In this document: positions 8,345-16,587 of the stretch, in pieces | How positions within the stretch are numbered: the stretch's first letter is position 1 | Layout of the letters: each line of letters starts with the position of its first letter | From: Streptomyces sp. 11x1 | GTDB lineage: Bacteria > Actinomycetota > Actinomycetes > Streptomycetales > Streptomycetaceae | Direction of reading: 5' to 3' | DNA length: 64,000 nt | Assembly (NCBI RefSeq): GCF_032598905.1 | Contig: NZ_CP122458.1 | Location: forward strand, 6,473,001-6,537,000 | Position numbers and translations under genes: made by a program | Notes under the pieces: generated by a model | The model's input: the letters and a program-made list of their open reading frames with translations, nothing else | Told to the model about the DNA's origin: nothing | Databases searched by the model: none

Positions 8345-8758
8345 ATGGACGCGCTCTACACCGCTGTCGCCACCGCCACCCACGGCCGCGACGGTCGCGC
8401 CGTCAGCAACGACGGAAAGCTCGACCTCGACCTGGCCCTCCCGGTGGAGCTCGGCGGCAACGGCCAGGGCACCAACCCGGAGCAGCTCTTCGCCGCCGGC
8501 TACGCCGCCTGTTTCGCCAGCGCGCTCGGCCTGGTCGGCCGCGCCGCCAAGGTCGACGTCAGCGACGCCGCCGTGACCGCCGAGGTCGGCATAGGCAAGG
8601 AGGGCGAGGGCTTCGCGCTGAAGGCCACCCTCCGCGTCGAACTCCCCGACACCGTCGACGAGGCCACCGGCCGCAAGCTCGTCGAGCAGGCCCACCAGGT
8701 CTGCCCCTACTCCAACGCCACCCGCGGCAACATGCCGGTCGAGCTGGTCGTCGAGTAA
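8345..8758 (+). CDS. ohr: organic hydroperoxide resistance protein Ohr
   Basis: This 137-residue member of the OsmC/Ohr family is a thiol peroxidase that reduces organic and lipid hydroperoxides using lipoyl protein as electron donor. The two family cysteines are present: Cys56 in YAACFASAL (peroxidatic) and Cys120 in QVCPYSNATRGN (resolving). The ATG at 8345 follows a GAAAGGGA ribosome binding site. Length is standard. It is divergent from ohrR and presumably induced by organic peroxides through the shared operator. It ends at a hairpin shared with the convergent membrane-protein gene. Confidence 0.95.
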   Translation: MDALYTAVATATHGRDGRAVSNDGKLDLDLALPVELGGNGQGTNPEQLFAAGYAACFASALGLVGRAAKVDVSDAAVTAEVGIGKEGEGFALKATLRVELPDTVDEATGRKLVEQAHQVCPYSNATRGNMPVELVVE

Positions 8759-8808
8759 CACCTCCGCGCGTCCCCGTCGCCTGGGACGTGACAGGCCCCT
8801 GGCCGTCC

Positions 8809-8849
8809 CGCGGATCGCTCCGCGCCTTCCCCCTACGGAGCGATCCGCG
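8809..8849. terminator. bidirectional terminator between ohr and convergent gene
   Basis: A perfect 14-bp stem (8809-8822 with 8836-8849) has a 13-nt loop. It overlaps the last codons and stop (8833-8835) of the leftward membrane-protein gene, so the hairpin is partly coding. Symmetry suggests it stops transcription from both sides. Confidence 0.75.
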
Positions 8850-10476
8850 CCAGCACCTCCCCGGTCCGCGGACTCCAGTCCACGACCACCGCCTCCTCCG
8901 GCACCTTCTGCCGCCGCGTCAGCAGCAGCCAGCGCACCCGGTAGCGCCGCGCGACGGCCGCACGCCGGTCCCGCGTCGACGCCGGATCCAGGTACGCCCG
9001 CACCTCGGTGTGCCGCTCGACCCGCTCTCCCTCCTCCAGCGCGGGATCGGGCCAGGGCGGCGCCGCCATGTTCACCCCGTACCCGGCGAGCGCGCGCATC
9101 GCGAAGTACCCGTCGCTGATCAGCACCTCGCCCGCCCGCACATGCCGTGCGGCCCAGTCGTACGAAGGCCAGCGCGGCGGCTGTTCGAAGCCGACGGGGT
9201 CCAGCGCCCGGGGCACGACAGCCCCCGCCTGGGCGGTCAGGAAACCCACGCAGACCCCGGCTGTGGCGGCCCCGCCCAGCACCCGCCGGGCCCACCCCCA
9301 CGGCCGGGGCGCCGCCAGCTCCACCGCCAGCGCGAACTGCGCCGGCACCGCCGCGAGCGCCAGCACCCGCCCGTACGTGTAGTGCCCGCTGGCCCAGCCG
9401 TACGCCACCACCAGGCACTCCGCCGCGCACATCAGCACCAGCGGGTCCCTGCGCGACCGGCGACCCCGCGCCCACAGCGCCGGCAGCCCGAGCAGCGCCA
9501 GCCAGAGGTTCCCCGTCGCGCTCTCGTACAGCAGACGGTGCATCCCGTCCACGCCCGTGTGCCCCGCCAGTGCCAGGACGGCGTAGTACGGCCAGGACAC
9601 CGCCACCGCGAGGGCGGTCCCGCCCGCCGCCGCCCACCGGGCCACCACCGGGCGCGACCAACCCCGCTGCCAGGCGGTCACGATCGCCACGGCCCCGGCC
9701 AGCGAGGCCACCGCCGTGATCGGGTGCACCAGCGTGATCAACCCGTACAGCGCCCCGAGTCCGGCGTACGCCCAGACGGTGCCGAGGCCGCTCGGTCCGA
9801 CGTACCGCACCCGCCCGGCAGGACCGCCGCCGCGCGCGCGGGCCCCCGTCCACGCCCAGGCCCAGAACGTCAGCCCGGTGGCGAACGCCGACGGATAGCC
9901 GAGGTTCAGGGTCAGCGACATCAGCCCGAGGAAGCCGCTCCACAGGATCCGCTCGGTGCCCCACAGCACCGTCATGAACAGCACCGCGAGGACCGGCGCC
10001 CACGGCCGGGGCGTCAGTACGCGTACGAAGCGGCCGATCCCGGTGAGCAGCAGCAGCAGGTTCACCGGTCCGGCCAGCTTCACCAGGGACCAGCCGCTCA
10101 GCCCGGTCAGCCGTGCGAGCACGCCTTGCGCGACGGCGTAGGGGGAGTAGTACGGGCTGCCCGCGCCCGGTAGGGCGGCGGTCGGGTGGGCCGGGTGCAG
10201 CAGGTCCCAGCGCAGCCGTTCGACGACCGCCGCGTGCTGACCGGCGTCGCAGCACAGCGGCACCCGCCAGTACGCCAACGTGATGACCAGCCAGAACAGC
10301 GCGCCCATGACGAGGTACGGCGTCGGCCGCCGGGACAGCCGGGTGCGGCCGCCGCGCAGCGCGGTGACCCCGAGCGCGCCACGCCGACGGCGCCGGGCGC
10401 GCGGATCGGGACCGGCGTGGGGTCGAACGCGCGGATCCGGGCCGGAACCGGGAAAATTCTGGGCTGTACGGGGCAT
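8833..10476 (-). CDS. polytopic membrane protein, GT-C-like glycosyltransferase candidate
   Basis: The protein has 547 residues. A basic, Arg-rich N-terminus of about 50 residues precedes the first membrane segment (VMGALFWLVITLAYW). There follow about ten further hydrophobic segments, then a soluble C-terminal portion of about 120 residues. The first extracytoplasmic loop holds an acidic motif (CCDAGQHAAVVERL), a position where GT-C glycosyltransferases keep catalytic acidic residues; that assignment is tentative. It follows a frameshifted membrane protein by 39 bp on the same strand and belongs to the surface-polymer cluster. The ATG at 10476 has only a weak purine stretch upstream, so the start is uncertain. 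Confidence 0.7.
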   Translation of the reverse strand: MPRTAQNFPGSGPDPRVRPHAGPDPRARRRRRGALGVTALRGGRTRLSRRPTPYLVMGALFWLVITLAYWRVPLCCDAGQHAAVVERLRWDLLHPAHPTAALPGAGSPYYSPYAVAQGVLARLTGLSGWSLVKLAGPVNLLLLLTGIGRFVRVLTPRPWAPVLAVLFMTVLWGTERILWSGFLGLMSLTLNLGYPSAFATGLTFWAWAWTGARARGGGPAGRVRYVGPSGLGTVWAYAGLGALYGLITLVHPITAVASLAGAVAIVTAWQRGWSRPVVARWAAAGGTALAVAVSWPYYAVLALAGHTGVDGMHRLLYESATGNLWLALLGLPALWARGRRSRRDPLVLMCAAECLVVAYGWASGHYTYGRVLALAAVPAQFALAVELAAPRPWGWARRVLGGAATAGVCVGFLTAQAGAVVPRALDPVGFEQPPRWPSYDWAARHVRAGEVLISDGYFAMRALAGYGVNMAAPPWPDPALEEGERVERHTEVRAYLDPASTRDRRAAVARRYRVRWLLLTRRQKVPEEAVVVDWSPRTGEVLARIAP

Positions 10477-10515
10477 TTGCCGTGTATTCCCGGTATGGCG
10501 GGACCGGTCAACGGC

Positions 10516-11854
10516 TCAGCTCGCGGTCACCACATCGAGTGAGTCGCGGGTGGTGGTGATCCGCTCCAGCAGCAGCGGTAGCCCCAGCACGGGCAGCAGC
10601 CACGCCACCACGATCAGCCGGTCACCCCAGATGGTGATGTCCGGATGCCCGGCCTGGTTCAGGATCCCCGTGCACGCGGCGGCCAGCACGAACCAGCCGA
10701 ACACCGGCCGCTGCCGCAGCGCGCCCCACGCGCCCGCCGCCAGCGCGGCGAGGAACAGCGGCTCGGTCGGCTGCCGACGCCCCCACTCCGCCCAGAAGTT
10801 CGCCTCCAGACTCAGGAACTCCGCCCAGGGCCGGGCCCGGTCGGGGCGCGTGAAGTGATCGGTCAGCAGATCCTGGAGGCTCTCCGAGGCCGCCGGGTAG
10901 TGCAGGAGCGAGGCGAGCGCCGGCGTGCACACCGCCGCGCCCGCGGACACGGCTCCGACCGCCAGGACCCCCGGCTCGACCGCCCGCACCCAGGCCACGA
11001 CCGGCCCGAGCCCGCGCCCCGTTCGTTCACCACCGCGTGCGCGCCGTGCGGCGACCACCGCGCACGCCCCCACCAGACACACCCCCAGGAACAGCGCCTG
11101 CGAGTGCTTCACCGTGAAGAGCGCCGCCGGGGAACCGCCGACCAGCAGCGCCCCCGCCCGCACGCGGCCCTCTCGCGCCAGGGCGCACCCCCAGAGCGCC
11201 GTCAGCGTCAGGGCCAGCAGCACCCCCTCGGTCATGGGCCGCATGGCAGTCGCGCCGCACGGCAGCACGTAGTAGAGGGCCTGGCCGGTGAGGGCGACGG
11301 GGACCGGGGCGTGGACGGTCCGCAGGACGAGGAAGGCCAGGACGCCCCCCGCCGCCGCGATCAGCACGCTCGCCAGCCACACCCCCCACAGGACCCCGAA
11401 CACCGCGACGAACGGGGCCAGCAGCACCGGGTAGCCGGGCCGTACCTCGAAGATCCGCAGGAACCGCTCCGAGGCGAACGGCGCGACAGGGACGCCGGAC
11501 TGCCCGGCCGCCAGCCGCCGGTCCACCTTCCGCCACAGCTCCCGCCGGCACTCCTCGGCCACCGGCGCGGACGGGGACGGCGCCCGGAACCGCACCACGT
11601 CCACGCTCCGCTTCCGCTCGGCCGTCGCCGCCCGGCTCCCGCAGTAGTGGTCGATGGTGCCGGCCGCCGACTCCCGCACGCTCGCACCGCCCAGCGTGAG
11701 GGCGTACGAGACGTAGTTCTTGGTGTCGGGGGTGTGCGCGACCGGTGACGCTCGCCAGCTGGAGCAGCGCGAGAACAGCGGCGGACAGCAGCACCCACGC
11801 CCGCGCGCGCGTCGCGAGGATGTGCGCCCGCCCGCCGGCCGTGGGCGCCCTCAT
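10516..11854 (-). pseudogene. polytopic membrane protein broken by a +1 frameshift near 11743
   Basis: The ATG at 11854 forms a 4-bp ATGA overlap with the upstream glycosyltransferase. It opens a plausible N-terminus, MRAPTAGGRAHI then the membrane segment WVLLSAAVLALLQLAS. About 37 codons in, the frame is lost. The continuation (AHTPDTKNYVSYALTLGG, then GTIDHYCGS and eight or nine membrane segments) is found in the next frame, reached by skipping one base near 11741-11746. Removing one base gives a continuous 445-codon protein, probably a GT-C-like membrane glycosyltransferase paired with the downstream gene. It may be a true pseudogene or a sequencing error. A truncated product from the GTG at 11679 would lack the first membrane segment. 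Confidence 0.75.
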
Positions 11855-14079
11855 GACGACGACGGGAAAGCGGCGGCGGCCGCCGGGGACGGGGCCGGCC
11901 GGGGCGCGGGCACCGCCCCCGCCGCCTCCCCCAGCATCAGCGTCCGGACGACCCGCTCCGACGCCCGCCCGTCGTCGAACTCGCAGTACCGCTCCCGGAA
12001 CCCCGCCCGCAGCCGCGCCGACTCCCTGTCCCGCCACTGCCCGGAGTCGAACAGCCAGGCCAGCTCCCGGTAGGACCGGGAGACATGGCCGGGCGGGTCG
12101 GCGGTGATGTCGAGGTACATGCCCCGGCTCGCGGTGAAGGCGTCGAGGTCGTCGGCGTGGACGACGATCGGCCGGTCCAGGTTGGCGTAGTCGACCATCA
12201 GGGCCGAGTAGTCCGTGACCAGGACGTCGGAGGCGAGCATCAGCTCCTCCACATGTGGTTCGTCGGTCGCGTCCACCACGACACCCCGCCGGTGCAGCTC
12301 GGCGAGCCCGAACCGGCGCGCGGGCCCGTCCGCGAGCGCCGGGTGCAGCCGTACGACGAGGGTGAGCGCCTCGCCCAGGCTGCGCCGCAGGCCGGCGGTG
12401 AACCGGGCGAGGTCGATGCGCTCGGCGTGGCCGCCGCGCCGGTGGTCGCGGGGCGTGGGCGCGTACAGCACGACCGTGTGCCCGGCCGGGACGCCCAGCT
12501 GCTCACGGACCGCCGCGCCGCTTTCCGGCCCGGCGTTCACCAGGACGTCGTTGCGCGGGCTGCCGGTCCGCAGCGAGGTGAAACCGCACGGGTACGCCCT
12601 GCTCCACACCAGCTCGGAGTGGCGGTTGGCGACGAGGCTGTGGTCCCAGCGGTCGGCCCCCCGCAGCACGCCCGGCACGTCCACGCCGAGCCGGGCACCC
12701 GGCTTGTGCAGCAGGTCGGCGCCCATGAACTTCAGCGGCGTCCCCTGGTGGGTGTGCACGTGCACGCTGCCCGGCCGCTTGGTGAGGGCGCCTGGCCAGT
12801 CGGCGTTGCCGACGAAGTACGTCGCCCGCGCGGCCAGTCGACGGTACTCGGCCGAGCCCGGCGTCACGTACTCCACGCCCGGCGGCAGCGCCGGCACCCG
12901 CTCCGGGCGCACCACCCACACTCCCCGGACGTGCGGCGCGAACTCACGGGCGGCCTGGTACACGGCCGCCGGGTCCCCCAGCACCCCGCGATGGGAGAAC
13001 GCCGAGTACAGGGCCAGATGAGGGTCCAGCGGCAGCCGCTCGTGGGCCAGCGACCAGCCCCGCCCGATCCACTCGGCGCCGACGGCTCGCAGGCGCTCCC
13101 CGCGTACGCCGAGCGCGCTACGGGCGCGGGCCGCGCACAGCCGGGCCCGGTAGGCGGCCCAGCCGCCCTCCAGCACCTGGCGGGCGGGGGCCGGGGAGTC
13201 GTCGCCCGACCGGTGCCTGCGGTACAGCTCCGCCGTCCGCCGGAAGAACTCGGCCCGGTCCCCGGACGGCACCCGGTCCGGTGCGGCGAGGATCTCCAGA
13301 CAGTGGTCCGCCATCGCCTCCCGCACCCGACCACGCCAACCCGTCAGCTCCGGACGGGAGTTCAGATGGGCGAAGACCCGCTCGTACTGGTCGTGCACAT
13401 CGAAGTGCCCCCGGCCGGTGGTGGACAGCAGGGTGCCTCGCGGCCGCTGCCGGCAGGACACACAGATCCGGTCCAGCGTGGCGATCCGCCCGGCGCCGAG
13501 CAGCACCGGCAACGTCCACGGCGTGTCCTCGTAGTGCCCCGGCGGGAACCGGAAGCCGTGCGCCTCCAGGAACTCCCGCCGGTACGCCTTGTTCCACACG
13601 ACCCTCGGCAGACCGAGGAACTCCGGCCGCTCGGCCACCGTGAACGCGCCCTCGCCCGCCGCGCCCAGGAGGTGCGCGTGGGCGTCGCGCCGCGTCTCGC
13701 CCCACCAGTACGTCCGGGCGTGGTCGAAGACCAGCACATCGGGGTCCCCGGCCTCCTCCAGTCGGTCCGCCAGCGCGCGCAGGGCACCCGGGACCAGCGT
13801 GTCGTCGCCGTCGAGGAAGAGGACGAAGTCGCCGGTGGCGTACGGCAGTCCGGCGTTGCGGGCCCGGCCCGGGCCCACGTTCGCGGGCAGGTGCAGCACC
13901 CGCACCCGCGGCTCGCGGGCGGCGTACGCGTCGAGCACCTCGCCGCTTCCGTCCGGCGAGCAGTCGTCGACGGCGATCACCTCGACGTCCCCGTACGACT
14001 GCTCCAGGACCGAGTCCAGACACTCGCGCACATACGCCCGGACCTCGAAGACGGGCACGACGACACTGAAACGAGGCAT
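11851..14079 (-). CDS. GT2 glycosyltransferase fused to CDP-glycerol glycerophosphotransferase
   Basis: This is a 742-residue two-domain enzyme. Residues 1-240 form a GT2 domain with FSVVVPVFEVRAYVRECLDSVLEQS, VDDCSPDGS and FLDGDDTL. Residues about 370-715 match the TagF-like polyglycerophosphate transferase family, with GTPLKFMG, GSPRNDVL, LYAPTPRDHR, VVRLHPAL and SDVLVTDYSALMVDYANLDRP. Such proteins add sugars and glycerol-phosphate units during synthesis of wall-teichoic-acid-like polymers at the inner membrane face. A Pro/Ala-rich tail ends the protein. The ATG at 14079 is 4 bp after the stop of the next paralogue, so the genes form an operon. It is the first of three related tandem genes. 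Confidence 0.88.
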   Translation of the reverse strand: MPRFSVVVPVFEVRAYVRECLDSVLEQSYGDVEVIAVDDCSPDGSGEVLDAYAAREPRVRVLHLPANVGPGRARNAGLPYATGDFVLFLDGDDTLVPGALRALADRLEEAGDPDVLVFDHARTYWWGETRRDAHAHLLGAAGEGAFTVAERPEFLGLPRVVWNKAYRREFLEAHGFRFPPGHYEDTPWTLPVLLGAGRIATLDRICVSCRQRPRGTLLSTTGRGHFDVHDQYERVFAHLNSRPELTGWRGRVREAMADHCLEILAAPDRVPSGDRAEFFRRTAELYRRHRSGDDSPAPARQVLEGGWAAYRARLCAARARSALGVRGERLRAVGAEWIGRGWSLAHERLPLDPHLALYSAFSHRGVLGDPAAVYQAAREFAPHVRGVWVVRPERVPALPPGVEYVTPGSAEYRRLAARATYFVGNADWPGALTKRPGSVHVHTHQGTPLKFMGADLLHKPGARLGVDVPGVLRGADRWDHSLVANRHSELVWSRAYPCGFTSLRTGSPRNDVLVNAGPESGAAVREQLGVPAGHTVVLYAPTPRDHRRGGHAERIDLARFTAGLRRSLGEALTLVVRLHPALADGPARRFGLAELHRRGVVVDATDEPHVEELMLASDVLVTDYSALMVDYANLDRPIVVHADDLDAFTASRGMYLDITADPPGHVSRSYRELAWLFDSGQWRDRESARLRAGFRERYCEFDDGRASERVVRTLMLGEAAGAVPAPRPAPSPAAAAAFPSSS

Positions 14080-14083
14080 GTCC

Positions 14084-16363
14084 TCAGCTCCTCACGAGGG
14101 TCGCGGCGGCGGGTGTCGGGACGGCGGGTGCCGGGGCCGCGGGAGTCGGGGCCGTGGGCGCCGGAACGGCGAACGGCGGGGCGGGGGTGCGCTCGGCGAG
14201 CGGCAGGACCGGCGGCAGCGCCTCCGGCCGCTCGCCGAGGAACACCCGCCGTACGACCCGTTCCGCCGCCCGACCGTCGTCGAACTGGCAGAACCGCTCG
14301 CGGAAGACGGCCCGCAGCGCGTCGGCCGCCACGTCCGCGTACGAGCCGTCCCGGAACAGCTCCGCCAACTCCCGCCCGGTGCGCGCCACATGACCGGGCT
14401 GCGTGGCCGGAAGATCGAGGCAGACACCCCGGGTCTCCCGGAACACCTCCCAGTCCTCCGCGAGGATCACGACGGGCCGGTCGAGGTGGGCGTAGTCGAA
14501 CATCAGCGACGAGTAGTCGGTGATCAGCGCGTCGGCGGCGAGACACACCTCCTCGACGCGGGGGTGCGCGGTGACGTCGGTGATCCGTCCGCCGCTCGCG
14601 CGCGGGGTACCGGCGGCCGAGCGGTGGTGTGTCCGCAGCAGCACCACGAACTGCTCGCCCACCGCCTCGCAGAACGCCTCCAGGTCGAACCGGGGCTCGT
14701 GGCCGGGGGAGTGGTCGCGGTGGGTCGGGGCGTAGAGGAGGGCCTTCCTGCCCTCGGGCACGCCCAGCGCGCGCCGGGCGCGCGCCACGTCCTCGGCCGT
14801 CGCCGTGTAGAGGACGTCGTTGCGCGGGCAGCCGTACTCCAGCTGTTCGTACCTCCCGGGGAAGGCCCGCTCCCAGGTCTCGGTGGAGTGCCGGTTGGCG
14901 GAGAGGCCGAAGTCCCAGCGGTCCACGCGCCCGAGGAGAGCGGCGGCCGAAGCGGCGGGCCCGCCGGGCCCACCGGACGCGGCGGCCACCGCCGGATACG
15001 CGGACCGGTCCAGGCCCGTCGCCTTCAGCGGGGTGCCGGGCGAGATCCGGACGTGGACGCTCCCGGGACGCTCGACGACGGTGTCGCCGAGACCGCTGAT
15101 ACCGCCGATACCGCCGAGATCGGTGAGGTCGTCGAGATCGGCGTCGTCGACGACGTACTTGGCGCGGGCCAGCAGCCGCCCCGCGCGCGGACTGCCGAGC
15201 ACGGCGTGCTCCGCGCCGTGCGGGACCCGGTCCACCGCGTCCGCCGCGACGAGGAACACCGAACGGACCCGGGGGGCGAGTTCACGGGCCTTCGCGTGGA
15301 GCGCGGCGAGGTCGCCGCCGACACCGCGCACCCGGTGCGTGCGGTACACGGCGAGGTTCGGGTCCAGCGGCAGACGGCGCCGCACGGCGCAGACGGCGCG
15401 GGCCAGGGGCGTGCGGGGGCGGGGGAGCGCCGCCAGGGCGCCGACGGTGACGCGACGGGCGGCGTGCAGGACCCGGAATCCTCCGTACGAGCCGCTCGCG
15501 AGCAGCCGGTGCTGGAGTCCGAGGTGGCCGGCGGGCACCTGGAAGCCGGTCGGGCGGTGGAGGCCGTAGAGGTGCATCGCGCGGCGGAAGAAGTCCCGAC
15601 GGTGGTGGGCGGGCAGCCGCTCCGGGTGCGCGAGACTCCTCAGCACGATCGAGAAGAGCCGCCCGAACAACGCCTCCGTCAGCGCCTGCCCGGCCGCTGC
15701 CCGGGCGAGCACCAGCTCCACCTGGTCGAGGAGTTCGAGGTGGTGGGCGCCGGGCGCGTACAGCCGACTGCCCTGCCGGCGCAGCAGATGGCGCACGCAG
15801 ACCGTGCCCGGCAGTTCGGCCGTGCGGTCGGCGGCGAGGGCGACCAGGCCGTTCCAGCCGACGTCGGTGAAGTGGCCGATGGGGAAGGTGAGTTGGCGCG
15901 TGGTGAGGAAGTCCCGGAGGTAGGTCGCGCTCCACGCCGGGGCGTCCGGGCCGACCGGGCGCACGATCGTCGTGCCGCCCTCCCACCAGTGCGCCCGCTC
16001 GTGCGTGAAGCGCAGGACGTCCGGGTCGTCGGTCTCGTCCAGCCGGTCCGCGATCGCCCGCAGCGCGCCGGGCGCGAGCGTGTCGTCCCCGTCGAGGAAG
16101 AGGACGTACGTCCCGTGCGCCGCGGCCAGTCCCGCGTTGCGGGCGGCGCTCAGGCCGCCCGCCGGCGGCGACTCGACCGGAGCGACGCGGGTGTCCCTGA
16201 CGGCGTACGCGGCACTGATCGCCCCGGCCGGTGAGTCCGCCGCCGTCTCGTGCACCGGAATCAGCTCGAAATCACCGAACGGCTGACCGAGCACCGACTC
16301 CAGAGCGAGTGGCAGCCGCCCTTCCACGCCGTAGGTGGGGACGATGATGCTGAAGCGGGGCAT
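14084..16363 (-). CDS. GT2 glycosyltransferase fused to CDP-glycerol glycerophosphotransferase, paralogue 2
   Basis: The protein has 759 residues when started at the ATG at 16363, which has a clear GGAAAGA site; the frame is open 57 codons further upstream, but that part overlaps a repeat. The GT2 domain (1-240) has FSIIVPTYGVEGRLPLAL and FLDGDDTLAPG but a weaker nucleotide motif (HETAADSPAG in place of VDDxSxDG), so its transferase activity is doubtful. The second domain has GTPLKATG, GCPRNDVLY, LYAPTHRDHS and DALITDYSSLMFDYAHLDRP. A Gly/Ile/Asp-rich insertion (VDDADLDDLTDLGGIGG, around 15100-15155) and Ala-rich stretches are not shared with the paralogues. The tail is Pro/Ala-rich. Confidence 0.87.
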   Translation of the reverse strand: MPRFSIIVPTYGVEGRLPLALESVLGQPFGDFELIPVHETAADSPAGAISAAYAVRDTRVAPVESPPAGGLSAARNAGLAAAHGTYVLFLDGDDTLAPGALRAIADRLDETDDPDVLRFTHERAHWWEGGTTIVRPVGPDAPAWSATYLRDFLTTRQLTFPIGHFTDVGWNGLVALAADRTAELPGTVCVRHLLRRQGSRLYAPGAHHLELLDQVELVLARAAAGQALTEALFGRLFSIVLRSLAHPERLPAHHRRDFFRRAMHLYGLHRPTGFQVPAGHLGLQHRLLASGSYGGFRVLHAARRVTVGALAALPRPRTPLARAVCAVRRRLPLDPNLAVYRTHRVRGVGGDLAALHAKARELAPRVRSVFLVAADAVDRVPHGAEHAVLGSPRAGRLLARAKYVVDDADLDDLTDLGGIGGISGLGDTVVERPGSVHVRISPGTPLKATGLDRSAYPAVAAASGGPGGPAASAAALLGRVDRWDFGLSANRHSTETWERAFPGRYEQLEYGCPRNDVLYTATAEDVARARRALGVPEGRKALLYAPTHRDHSPGHEPRFDLEAFCEAVGEQFVVLLRTHHRSAAGTPRASGGRITDVTAHPRVEEVCLAADALITDYSSLMFDYAHLDRPVVILAEDWEVFRETRGVCLDLPATQPGHVARTGRELAELFRDGSYADVAADALRAVFRERFCQFDDGRAAERVVRRVFLGERPEALPPVLPLAERTPAPPFAVPAPTAPTPAAPAPAVPTPAAATLVRS

Positions 16364-16416
16364 TCTTTCCTTTCGGGGGGTGCGTTGTCGGGGGTGCGTG
16401 GTCGGGTGCGGGCCAG

Positions 16417-16533
16417 TGGGGGCTTCTCGCGCAGTTCCCCGCGCCCCTGAAGGATTCGGCCCTGCGGGCCTGAAAAGCGTGGGGCGCAGCCCCCGCTGTT
16501 CAGGGACGCGGGGAACTGCGCGACCAGCCCCCA
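16417..16533. repeat. dispersed palindromic repeat, full hairpin copy
   Basis: Left arm 16417-16451 (core CGCGCAGTTCCCCGCGCCCC) and right arm 16499-16533 are near-perfect inverted copies flanking a 47-nt middle. The following CGGGCGGACGTCTGGGG tail to about 16575 is also shared with the copy at 55.7 kb. It fills the 224-bp gap between paralogues 2 and 3. Confidence 0.85.
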
Positions 16534-16587
16534 CCGGGCGGACGTCTGGGGGTCGAAGGGGCGCAGCCCCTGGGGCGAGGAATCCGG

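Noticed and set aside
12085..14523. Very long open frame on the plus strand across the glycosyltransferases, 812 codons
   Set aside because: It is an antisense shadow caused by high third-position GC; its sequence lacks any domain and is rich in Arg, Gln and Val-type shadow composition.
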